7,530 nt of DNA from Opitutus sp. GAS368. Lineage in GTDB: Bacteria; Verrucomicrobiota; Verrucomicrobiia; Opitutales; Opitutaceae. The DNA lies in assembly GCA_945861235.1 (NCBI GenBank), contig CAMATV010000157.1, positions 1 through 7,530 on the forward strand, given 5' to 3'. The notes beneath the pieces are model-generated. The model saw nothing but the letters and a program-made list of their open reading frames with translations, had not been told where the DNA came from and searched no databases. Every line of letters begins with the position of its first letter. Position 1 is the first letter of the stretch. The position numbers and the translations under genes are program-made. This document shows positions 1 to 5,781 of this stretch, one piece after another.

Positions 1-911
1 AACGTTTGGCCGGTATCGTGCGGGAATTGCCCAACGTTGACGTCTCCTTCGACGGTTCGCCCAACCATCAGGTCAAACTCACGTCCGGGGGGTCCACCTT
101 TCGCATTATGGGTATCGGCAAGGAAGAATTTCCCCCGCTTCCCGAGTTCGGCGACGAGAAGGCTTACGCCCTCGATCAGGCGGAGCTTGTCTCCATGCTC
201 AAGAGCGTGTCCTACGCGCAGTCCACCGATGAGACGCGTTACATCCTCAACGGCGTCTATTTCAATTTTAAGGACGGTAAACTCTCCCTCGTCGCCACCG
301 ACGGTCGCCGGCTCGCCCTGATCGCCAAGGAAATGGACGTCCCCGCGGCCAGCGCCGGTGCGATTATTCTTCCGGCCAAGACAGTGGGCGAACTCACCCG
401 CCTCCTCGACAAAGGCGAAAAGGTGAAGATCAACTTCAACGAGCGGCGGGCGGCGTTCCAGATCGCGACCGACAAGGACACCAGCGGCCTCATCGATCAC
501 GTTTACCTCTATTCGAAAGTCGTCGAGGGCAACTATCCGAATTATCATCAAGTCATTCCCAAGGAGACGCACCAACGCATCAAACTTGAGCGCGAGCTGT
601 TTCTCCAATGTGTGCACCGCGCAGCCCTCGTGTGCTCCGAGAAAGCCAATTCCGTCAAAGTGAAGCTCTCGACCAACCTGCTGGAGATTACGGCGCAAAG
701 TCCGGATTTCGGCGAAGCCCACGAATCTATGGCCATCGGCTACAGTGGTCCGGATCTCCAGGTCGCCTTTAACCCCGCCTTCGTGATGGATCCGCTCCGG
801 GCGTTGACGAAGGACGAAGTCTTTTTCGAGGTAAAAGATGAGGTGAGCCCCGGCGTCTTCAAGACTCTCGAAAACTTTGTCTGTGTCATTATGCCCGTGC
901 GACTCAGCTGA
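1..911 (+). CDS. dnaN: DNA polymerase III subunit beta (sliding clamp), 5'-truncated
   Basis: The product is the ring-shaped processivity clamp that encircles DNA and tethers the replicative polymerase and other partners. The frame is already open at the window edge (first whole codon at 3), so the true start lies upstream. About 302 residues are visible. Against the family's usual length of about 366-370, roughly the first 65 are missing, leaving the end of domain 1 plus domains 2 and 3. Family landmarks seen are RYILNGVYF followed by LVATDGRRLAL (domain 2), the segment KVVEGNYPNYHQVIPKE, and the C-terminal end VCVIMPVRLS, matching the typical MPMRL end that helps form the partner-binding pocket. 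The TTG at 6 is internal, not a start. No convincing terminator follows: 912-975 has only a weak hairpin and a short T run near 956-961. Identification is secure. Confidence 0.96.
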   Translation, partial: RLAGIVRELPNVDVSFDGSPNHQVKLTSGGSTFRIMGIGKEEFPPLPEFGDEKAYALDQAELVSMLKSVSYAQSTDETRYILNGVYFNFKDGKLSLVATDGRRLALIAKEMDVPAASAGAIILPAKTVGELTRLLDKGEKVKINFNERRAAFQIATDKDTSGLIDHVYLYSKVVEGNYPNYHQVIPKETHQRIKLERELFLQCVHRAALVCSEKANSVKVKLSTNLLEITAQSPDFGEAHESMAIGYSGPDLQVAFNPAFVMDPLRALTKDEVFFEVKDEVSPGVFKTLENFVCVIMPVRLS

Positions 912-975
912 TTTTCAGGGCTAAATTCTCAGTCAACCGCACGCTTCGGCAGGCAATTTTTAGCTTCGTCCAGCG

Positions 976-1878
976 GTGCCCGTTACGCCTTACTTCCCTG
1001 TGGAACCGACTTATCTGATTCTCGCCGCGATTTTTGTTTCGCTGGTGTTGATGCAAATCAACCAGCGCGTGGCTTCGCCGCTCTTAGCCATCGCCGACCG
1101 TTGGTTGCGCTGGTTCGTTTTCGCGTTTGGGGCAGCGCAGATGTGCCACGATTTCGAGCTCGTTGATCGGCCGTATTGGGTGCTCACGGTAGTCTTTTTT
1201 ATCGTCTGGTTCGTTGGCGAGACACTCTACAACTGGCTCGCTATTTCTGCGCTGAGCATCAGCCCGATTCCGCTTTTCCCTCGCTATGCCGTCAATACCA
1301 GCGGCGAAGAATGGCCCGTGCAGCCGCGCCTCCTGAAGATTCGCGAGTGGCTGCGCACGCAGGGCTTTCGCCAGACGCAAGCGCTCAAAGCCGAAGTCGG
1401 CGGCGGCATTTACCTGCGTATCTCGGTTTACCAAGACGACCAAGCCACCGTGCGCGTGCAAGTGACCTTCATTCCGCAGATGAACGGCGCGATCTCGGTT
1501 TGTTTTGCAGTCACTTCGATCACCGGCGACGGGCGCCGCTACCTCACCGACAACCTCTACATTCCTTTTGCCGGTTTTTATCCGGAAAACTGGTTTGTCG
1601 AGCGGGTTCCGTGGCACCGTTCGCTCCCGCGCCTACTTTCCCGTCACCGCGCCCGGCTCCTCGCAGGCGAGGCGACTCCCGTGCCGTTTTCCGCCGAACC
1701 ACTCTCCGACCTCAACACCGTCCAGCAGGAACTGGATCAGGTGAACACCGAATTGGGTTTCCTCCACCCGCACCACGACCGTGAAGACCTCGGCAAGATC
1801 ACCCACGAGGGCCGCTACCGGGTCTGGAAGGAAATTTGGATGCTCAACTATTTCGGCAGCGCAGCGCGGTATGAGTGA
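976..1878 (+). CDS. Uncharacterised membrane-anchored protein, about 300 aa
   Basis: I do not recognise this family. A stop codon (TAG, 961-963) lies in frame just upstream, so translation must start after it. The GTG at 976 is the first candidate and precedes the first hydrophobic stretch. The next ATG, at 1051, would cut into that stretch. Residues 12-28 and 67-93 look like membrane helices, with a weaker hydrophobic segment at 44-57. From about residue 100 the chain is soluble and mixed in character. It includes a likely beta-rich part (130-190) and a C-terminal region, around 245-300, with a short helical heptad-like stretch (LNTVQQELDQVNTELGFL) and aromatic residues near the end (WKEIWMLNYFG). 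There are no recognisable catalytic motifs and no Shine-Dalgarno sequence. It sits 64 nt after dnaN on the same strand and may share its transcript. The long uninterrupted frame and codon use like its neighbours make it a real gene; its function is unknown. Confidence 0.8.
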   Translation: MPVTPYFPVEPTYLILAAIFVSLVLMQINQRVASPLLAIADRWLRWFVFAFGAAQMCHDFELVDRPYWVLTVVFFIVWFVGETLYNWLAISALSISPIPLFPRYAVNTSGEEWPVQPRLLKIREWLRTQGFRQTQALKAEVGGGIYLRISVYQDDQATVRVQVTFIPQMNGAISVCFAVTSITGDGRRYLTDNLYIPFAGFYPENWFVERVPWHRSLPRLLSRHRARLLAGEATPVPFSAEPLSDLNTVQQELDQVNTELGFLHPHHDREDLGKITHEGRYRVWKEIWMLNYFGSAARYE

Positions 1879-1888
1879 GCAGTAGGGT

Positions 1889-1930
1889 GCGGCTTCAGCC
1901 CGCGTCTTGGGTGCGTTGCGCTCAGCGCGA
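1889..1930. repeat. Two small palindromes after the membrane-protein gene
   Basis: Two short hairpins follow the stop at 1878. The first spans 1889-1903, with a GCGGCT/AGCCCGC stem around TC and one bulged C at 1901. The second spans 1916-1930, centred on GCGC-TCA-GCGC (1918-1928) and extended by a T-G wobble and a T-A pair. No T run follows either, so they are poor intrinsic terminators. The first resembles the short GC-rich palindromes often scattered between genes in such genomes, but repetition elsewhere in this genome cannot be tested here. Confidence 0.4.
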
Positions 1931-1981
1931 TTGAAACCGCACTTGCCTTGCGTTCGGTGTCATCAACATGCGTCCGACATG

Positions 1982-2214
1982 ATGACGACCCTTCGCGAAT
2001 TCAGTCGCAACCTTACCCGGCATCGGCGCGTCGCCGCCAATGGATGTGAGATCATCGTGCAGGACAGCAAAGGCGCGACCTATGTTTTCAAAACGGGTTT
2101 TCAAAACGGGTGGACGTTCCCGTCCGCACGATGACTGCTCACGTCGGCCATCTCGCCGGCACTGTGCGCACCGGCAAACGCGTGAAGTCGTTGCCCGGTG
2201 ATGGCCGCACCTAG
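1982..2214 (+). pseudogene. Frameshifted Phd/YefM-like antitoxin remnant
   Basis: From the ATG at 1982 (a second ATG lies just before it, at 1979) the frame encodes MTTLREFSRNLTRHRR, then a GCEIIVQD strand and GATYVFKT. This is the typical N-terminal layout of Phd/YefM-type antitoxins, which bind the operon's DNA and cap a cognate toxin. The frame then runs into unrelated residues and stops at 2132-2134. The expected C-terminal part appears in another frame, read through TAHVGHLAGTVRTGKRVKSL to a TAG at 2212-2214, which overlaps the toxin ATG at 2201 by 14 nt. That overlap is the usual coupling in such operons. The frame is lost between about 2084 and 2130, which contains a 13-bp tandem duplication. 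The duplication alone shifts the frame by +1, whereas +2 (or -1) is needed, so at least one further small indel is implied. Family assignment is by pattern only. A short N-terminal protein might still be made. Confidence 0.62.
2084..2109. repeat. 13-bp perfect tandem duplication
   Basis: GTTTTCAAAACGG occurs twice in immediate succession (2084-2096 and 2097-2109). The unit is not a multiple of three and lies where the antitoxin reading frame is lost. Its core, GTTTTCAAAAC, is nearly self-complementary, which could favour slippage. Confidence 0.9.
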
Positions 2215-2488
2215 TATTATTTTGGACACTGGCCCGCTGGTCGGATTTCTCGAGGTCATCCCACTCGGTGCTCTCGATGTCGTCCCGCTTTTCCCTCAGG
2301 AGTCACCGAAGATTCGCGCCTTCATGGCGCGCTACGCCGGTCGCGTCCAACTTGCGGGCGCGTGTGTCGTGCGTTTGAGTGAACGGCATCCTCGGGCGCA
2401 AGTGCTCACCAGCGCTGGAGCGGACTTTCGCATTTATCGACGTAACCGGAGTGAGCGAATTCCGAGCATCGCCCCGTCAGCGGGATGA
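2201..2488 (+). pseudogene. PIN-domain toxin remnant (VapC-like), internally deleted
   Basis: VapC-like PIN toxins are small RNases using a cluster of about four acidic residues. From the ATG at 2201 this frame gives 95 residues; the family is usually 125-140. The start IILDTGPLVGFL (residues 6-17) carries the first catalytic Asp (D9). The second half follows the family pattern: a FMARYAGR helix (41-48), then LAGACVVRL (51-59), then VLTSAGADFRIYRR (68-81) and a final IP..AP. About 40-45 residues that should lie between are missing, with the junction near residue 18 (about nt 2252), and with them the conserved second acid. In the third motif the usual ADACLVRL Asp is Gly (G53). In the fourth, the usual TxDxDF is TSAGADF, with one Asp lost and one residue extra. 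With one or two of the four acids left, RNase activity is very unlikely. A GTG at 2198 is in frame, but ATG 2201 fits the family better. The stop lies 9 bp from the end of the convergent moaA. Confidence 0.72.
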
Positions 2489-2497
2489 GATTTCTGC

Positions 2498-3514
2498 TCA
2501 CCCCCCGATGTAACTCATCTCAATTTTAGCCCGCGCCTCACCCGTCGCGAGCAGTTCTGCCCGCTCGTCGCTGTAGCGATCGAGCCGCCCGCCCCAGACT
2601 CGCGAAAGATAGGTTTCCAAGCCCGCCGCATCCGCGCCCGCCCGCAGTGCGCCGAGCACATCCCACCCGAGCGAGGCGAACAAACACGTGAACAATTTTC
2701 CGTCGGCCGAGAGCCGCGCGCGGTGACAATCCCGGCAAAACGGCTCCGTCACCGAGCTGATGATACCGATCTCGCCGCGCCCATCGAGGTAGCGGTAACG
2801 CGCGGCGACTTCGCCGCGATAGGCCGGGCCGACCGCTGCGAGCGGCCATTTTGCTCCGATGCGTTCGACGATTTCTTTCGCCGGCACCACGCGCTCGACC
2901 GACCAGTGGTTAGTGTTCCCCACGTCCATAAATTCGATGAACCGCACCGCGTGTCCCCGCGCCCGAAAATACTCGCACAACGTCAACAGCTCGCCGTCGT
3001 TCACGCCGCGTTGCACCACGGTATTGATCTTGATCGGAAATCCCAGCGCCGCCGCCGCGTCGATGCCGCGCAACACCCGCTCCACGCTGAAGCCGAGACC
3101 ATTCAGTTTTCCCGCCGTCGTATCGTCGAGCGCATCCACCGACACGTTGAGCCGGTCGAGCCCCGCCGCGCGCAAGGCCGGTGCGAGTTTTTCGAGCAAC
3201 CAACCGTTCGTCGTGAGCGCGACATCCTTCACGCCGAGCTCCTGCTTCAAGATTCGCACGAGCTCCGGCACATCGGCGCGGAGCAAGGGCTCGCCGCCCG
3301 TCAGGCGCACTTTGTCCACCCCCAGCGCCTGAAACGCCCGCACAATCCGCGTGAGCTCATTGAGGGTCATGAGCTGCGGGTCGCGGAGAAACGGGTAACC
3401 GGCTCCGAACACTTCCTTCGGCATGCAGTAAGGGCAGCGAAAGTTGCAGCGATCCGTTACCGAAATGCGCAAGTCGCGCAACGGGCGGTTGAATTGGTCG
3501 GTGGGGGGGCCCAT
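2498..3514 (-). CDS. moaA: GTP 3',8-cyclase MoaA
   Basis: This radical-SAM enzyme turns GTP into 3',8-cyclo-7,8-dihydro-GTP, the first step of molybdenum-cofactor synthesis, in the cytoplasm. Numbering from the ATG at 3514 gives 338 residues, normal for the family. C23, C27 and C30 form the CxxxCxxC radical-SAM cluster motif (DRCNFRCPYC). RLTGGEPLLR at 70-79 holds the SAM-binding GGEP. A second CxxCx13C motif (C260, C263, C277) holds the C-terminal 4Fe-4S cluster that binds GTP. The protein ends in the characteristic Gly-Gly (G337-G338), needed in the active site. The frame stays open upstream to a TTG at 3601 (367 residues) preceded by GAAGGAGG. I prefer ATG 3514 because family members begin a few residues before the DxxxRPxRDLRISVTDRC stretch and the extra 29 residues look unconserved. 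It is transcribed divergently from moeA, with moaC and moaD following moeA. Confidence 0.96.
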   Translation of the reverse strand: MGPPTDQFNRPLRDLRISVTDRCNFRCPYCMPKEVFGAGYPFLRDPQLMTLNELTRIVRAFQALGVDKVRLTGGEPLLRADVPELVRILKQELGVKDVALTTNGWLLEKLAPALRAAGLDRLNVSVDALDDTTAGKLNGLGFSVERVLRGIDAAAALGFPIKINTVVQRGVNDGELLTLCEYFRARGHAVRFIEFMDVGNTNHWSVERVVPAKEIVERIGAKWPLAAVGPAYRGEVAARYRYLDGRGEIGIISSVTEPFCRDCHRARLSADGKLFTCLFASLGWDVLGALRAGADAAGLETYLSRVWGGRLDRYSDERAELLATGEARAKIEMSYIGG

Positions 3515-3618
3515 GGAGATTGCAGCCTGCGTGGGTCGCGCCCTAGCTTGGCGACGACGGATGCAGGCGATGAACCGTGTCAGTGTGTTCCGCGCCTGCA
3601 AGCAGCCTCCTTCAAAAA
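3515..3618. promoter_or_regulatory. Divergent intergenic region between moaA and moeA
   Basis: These 104 bp separate the preferred starts of moaA (minus) and moeA (plus), so promoters for both must lie here or inside the opposing gene. I see no good -10/-35 pair on either strand and no Moco-riboswitch-like structure; the segment is too short for a full one. If moaA really starts at the TTG at 3601, most of this region is coding. Confidence 0.35.
3606..3613 (-). promoter_or_regulatory. Shine-Dalgarno-like GAAGGAGG for an alternative moaA start
   Basis: Read on the minus strand, GAAGGAGG stands 4 nt before an in-frame TTG (3601-3599) that would extend MoaA by 29 residues. It is the only strong SD-like sequence before any start in the window. 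The spacing is slightly short and the extension looks non-conserved, so it may be coincidental. It bears directly on which moaA start is right. Confidence 0.35.
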
Positions 3619-4854
3619 ATGATTACGCCAGCCGCAGCGGAAAAACTTATCTTCACCCACCTCGCTCCGTTTCACCGCGAAGATTGCCCGCTCGCGCAGG
3701 CGCACGGGCGCGTGCTGCGCGGCGATGTTTGCGCCGACCGCGATCTCCCGCCCTTCGACCGGGTGACCTTGGACGGCTACGCGCTGCGCGCCGCGTCGCT
3801 CGCCGCCGGCGTGACCCACTTCCGCGTTGAAGGCGTGCAAGCCGCCGGCATGCGGCCCTTCAAACTAGGTGAGGCCGCCGATGCGTGCATCGAAATCATG
3901 ACCGGCGCCGTACTCTCCGTCGGCACAGATTGCGTCGTGCCTTACGAGGAAACCGCCCGCGATCCGGCCGCCGTTGCCGGATTTACCTCCACGCCGACCG
4001 TCTCGGTTTCAGCTGCCGCCGCGCAATTCCCAGCTGGCCACGCCATCCACCGCCGCGGCAGCGACCACCGCGCGAGGGACGTCATCGTGCGCGCAGGCAC
4101 TCGTCTCACGGGCCGTGAAATCGCCGTGGCTGCCTCGTGTGGCTACGCCACAATCGCCGTCAGTCAGTCGCCAAAAATCGCCGTCGTCGCCACGGGCGAT
4201 GAACTGGTCGAAGTCGGCGCGCCGGTTGCGCCGCACCAAATCCGCCGCAGCAACGATCACGCACTCAGCGCCGCGCTCGCTGCCGCCGGCTATCCCCACG
4301 TGTCGCGTTTTCACCTGCGGGATGTGCGCCATGAAATCGAGCATCTCCTCTGGCACATCATCGCCGAGTTCGATGTCGTACTCATTGCGGGCGGAGTTTC
4401 CAAAGGTAAATTCGACTACCTGCCCGCCGAGCTCGACCGCCAAGGCGTGAAGAAGATTTTCCAGGGCGTCGCGCAGCGCCCCGGCAAACCTTTTTGGTTT
4501 GGAAAAAGCACGCGGGACACGCCCATCTTCGCGCTGCCCGGCAATCCCGTCTCCGCTTATACCTGCCTTCACCGTTACGTGCTGCCCGGCCTCGCGCACG
4601 CCAGCGGCGCCGCCCCAGTCGCGCCACGCACCGTCGCCCTCGCCGCGTCCGTATCGTGGAAGCCTAAACTCGCTTGCCTCCTGCCCGTGAAACTTGCGAG
4701 CGGCCCACGGGCGGAACTGCTCGCCACCCCCGACCCGAGCAACACTTCCGGTGATTTCGCCGGTCTCGTGAGCACCGACGGTTTCGTCGAACTCCCCCCC
4801 GGCCCCGCCGATTTCCCCGCCGGCACCCTCGCGCCGTTTTACCCGTGGGTATGA
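3619..4854 (+). CDS. moeA: Molybdopterin molybdenumtransferase MoeA
   Basis: MoeA inserts molybdate into adenylated molybdopterin, releasing AMP and forming Mo-molybdopterin, in the cytoplasm. From the ATG at 3619 it has 411 residues, close to the family norm. The frame extends to a GTG at 3577, but those 14 residues are not MoeA-like. Family features seen: the N-terminal segment LPPFDRVTLDGYALRA (43-58), where D52 matches the conserved Asp of the usual MDGYA; EIMTGAVLSVGTDCVVPYEE (92-111); the molybdopterin-binding domain with TGDEL (192-196), IRRSN (208-212), GGVSKGKFDY (258-267), PGKP (288-291) and LPGNPVS (306-312); and a C-terminal domain IV from about 335. The SKGKFDY variant has Lys where many homologues have SVG(D/E), but the conserved Asp (D266) is kept. 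No Shine-Dalgarno is visible. It is the first gene of a moeA-moaC-moaD run, divergent from moaA. Confidence 0.94.
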   Translation: MITPAAAEKLIFTHLAPFHREDCPLAQAHGRVLRGDVCADRDLPPFDRVTLDGYALRAASLAAGVTHFRVEGVQAAGMRPFKLGEAADACIEIMTGAVLSVGTDCVVPYEETARDPAAVAGFTSTPTVSVSAAAAQFPAGHAIHRRGSDHRARDVIVRAGTRLTGREIAVAASCGYATIAVSQSPKIAVVATGDELVEVGAPVAPHQIRRSNDHALSAALAAAGYPHVSRFHLRDVRHEIEHLLWHIIAEFDVVLIAGGVSKGKFDYLPAELDRQGVKKIFQGVAQRPGKPFWFGKSTRDTPIFALPGNPVSAYTCLHRYVLPGLAHASGAAPVAPRTVALAASVSWKPKLACLLPVKLASGPRAELLATPDPSNTSGDFAGLVSTDGFVELPPGPADFPAGTLAPFYPWV

Positions 4855-4859
4855 GGGAG

Positions 4860-4878
4860 CGGCGGTTTCCAACCGCCG
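4860..4878. other. Perfect 8-bp hairpin between moeA and moaC
   Basis: CGGCGGTT (4860-4867), loop TCC, AACCGCCG (4871-4878) form a perfect GC-rich stem that starts 5 nt after the moeA stop. No T run follows, so it is not a standard terminator. It could stabilise the moeA 3' end, attenuate transcription into moaC, or be a copy of a dispersed intergenic palindrome. Which of these applies cannot be told here. Confidence 0.6.
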
Positions 4879-4898
4879 AGGGCGATCAAGCATTGGAC

Positions 4899-4923
4899 AT
4901 TAGTCATTAGTCCTTCAGTCATT
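4899..4923. repeat. Degenerate ATTAGTC heptamer repeats
   Basis: ATTAGTC at 4899-4905 is repeated exactly at 4906-4912, then more loosely as CTTCAGTC at 4913-4920, followed by ATT. The AT-richer run differs in composition from the flanking GC-rich genes and lies just before the moaC start at 4931. Its function is unknown. Confidence 0.55.
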
Positions 4924-4930
4924 CTCCTCC

Positions 4931-5413
4931 ATGTTCTCCCACCTCGACGCGCAAAACCGCCCCGCGATGGTCAACGTCGGCGACAAAGCCATCACGCGCC
5001 GCACCGCCCACGCCGTCGCCATCGTTTCCCTTCCGCGCGAACTCGCCGCGCTCCTCCGCACCGGTGAGATCGCTACGAAGAAAGGTCCGATTTTTCAAAC
5101 GGCCATCCTCGCCGGCGTGATGGGTGCAAAAAAAACTAGCGAACTCATCCCGCTCTGCCACCCGCTCCCGCTCGACGATTGCCAGATCATAATCGAATCG
5201 CGCCTCCTCGCCGACGACACGGGTGAAGTCACGATCCATTGCCGCGCCCAGACCCACGCCAAAACCGGCGTCGAGATGGAAGCCCTCACCGGCGCGACGA
5301 TCGCCGCGCTCACGCTCTACGACATGGCGAAAGCCGTGACCCACGACATCGTGATCCGCGAGATCCGCCTGCTCGAAAAAACCGGCGGCAAATCCGACTA
5401 CCACGCCCCGTGA
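4931..5413 (+). CDS. moaC: Cyclic pyranopterin monophosphate synthase MoaC
   Basis: MoaC converts the MoaA product 3',8-cyclo-7,8-dihydro-GTP to cyclic pyranopterin monophosphate, completing the first stage of Moco synthesis. It normally works as a hexamer of dimers in the cytoplasm. The 160 residues match the family length from end to end: MVNVGDKAITRRTAHA near the N-terminus, K51 in ATKKGPIFQTA, ELIPLCHPLPL with H77, KTGVEMEALTGA with E115 and E117, YDMAKAV with D131 and K134, and the closing LLEKTGGKSDY. All residues known from family studies to line the active site are present. The ATG at 4931 follows a pyrimidine-rich CTCCTCC with no Shine-Dalgarno. It lies 76 nt after moeA, beyond a hairpin and short repeats, and 57 nt before moaD. 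Confidence 0.97.
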   Translation: MFSHLDAQNRPAMVNVGDKAITRRTAHAVAIVSLPRELAALLRTGEIATKKGPIFQTAILAGVMGAKKTSELIPLCHPLPLDDCQIIIESRLLADDTGEVTIHCRAQTHAKTGVEMEALTGATIAALTLYDMAKAVTHDIVIREIRLLEKTGGKSDYHAP

Positions 5414-5470
5414 TCAACTCGGCGTTCGTCGCCGTGCCGCTCTCCATCTTTCCGTATCAGCTCCACACCC

Positions 5471-5713
5471 ATGCTCACCCTCCACGTCGAATATTTCGCG
5501 ATCCTCCGTGAGCAGCGCGGGCTCACCCAGGAAACGCTCACCACCACCGCCGCCACGCCCACCGTTCTCTATGCCGAACTCCGGGCCCGCCACGCCTTCA
5601 CGCTGCCCGCCGACCGCGTCCGCGCCGCCGTCAATGATGAGTTTGTTGCCGCCACCGCCCTCCTCCGCGACGGTGACCGGATCGTCTTTATCCCTCCAGT
5701 AGCCGGTGGTTGA
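5471..5713 (+). CDS. moaD: Molybdopterin synthase sulfur-carrier subunit MoaD
   Basis: MoaD is the small ubiquitin-fold subunit of molybdopterin synthase. Its C-terminal glycine is adenylated and converted to a thiocarboxylate, which gives sulfur to cyclic pyranopterin monophosphate in the MoaE active site. The 80-residue length is typical. The N-terminal VEYFAILREQRGL, the AVNDEFV strand near residue 55, and the ending DGDRIVFIPPVAGG with terminal Gly79-Gly80 are family hallmarks. The ATG at 5471 has no Shine-Dalgarno. It follows moaC by 57 nt. The partner gene moaE, often next to moaD, is absent here: the next gene encodes an exported Ig-like protein. The double glycine is also shared with ThiS-type carriers, but the Moco context and sequence favour MoaD. 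Confidence 0.93.
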   Translation: MLTLHVEYFAILREQRGLTQETLTTTAATPTVLYAELRARHAFTLPADRVRAAVNDEFVAATALLRDGDRIVFIPPVAGG

Positions 5714-5716
5714 ATA

Positions 5717-5743
5717 CGAAAAGGCTCCCGCTTGCGGTTTTCG
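5717..5743 (+). terminator. Weak terminator-like structure after moaD
   Basis: CGAAAA (5717-5722) can pair with TTTTCG (5738-5743) around an inner CCGC-TT-GCGG hairpin (5728-5737), leaving five unpaired bases (5723-5727) on one side. The T run lies right after the inner GC stem, as in an intrinsic terminator, but that stem is only 4 bp. It could mark the end of the Moco transcript before the Ig-like gene. Confidence 0.3.
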
Positions 5744-5781
5744 CCCGTCTTGTTTGTGTTTGTCCGGTTATTTTTCAATCC

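Noticed and set aside
912..975. Intrinsic terminator after dnaN
   Set aside because: Only a 3-bp stem around CCG/CGG precedes the short T run near 956-961, which is too weak to call.
1084..1617. Minus-strand open frame opposite the membrane-protein gene
   Set aside because: The plus-strand frame has a coherent membrane topology and full length. The opposite frame has low-information composition.
1907..1981. Upstream extension of the antitoxin frame from a TTG at 1907
   Set aside because: The extra 25 residues are not antitoxin-like and cross the small palindromes. The family-like sequence begins at the ATG at 1982.
2084..2130. Programmed ribosomal frameshift producing a full antitoxin
   Set aside because: There is no convincing slippery heptamer with downstream structure at the frame change, and the adjacent toxin is also degraded, so decay is simpler.
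3515..3618. Moco riboswitch upstream of moaA
   Set aside because: Known Moco riboswitches are longer and strongly structured. This short segment shows no matching set of stems.
2723..3622. Long open frame of about 299 codons on the plus strand antisense to moaA
   Set aside because: It lies wholly within the moaA coding strand's complement, is rich in Arg and His as expected for a shadow frame in GC-rich DNA, and matches no family, while moaA is complete with all motifs.
4009..4893. Long open frame of about 294 codons on the minus strand opposite moeA
   Set aside because: It is a shadow of moeA: Gly, Ala and Arg rich, without recognisable motifs, and overlapping the well-supported moeA frame.
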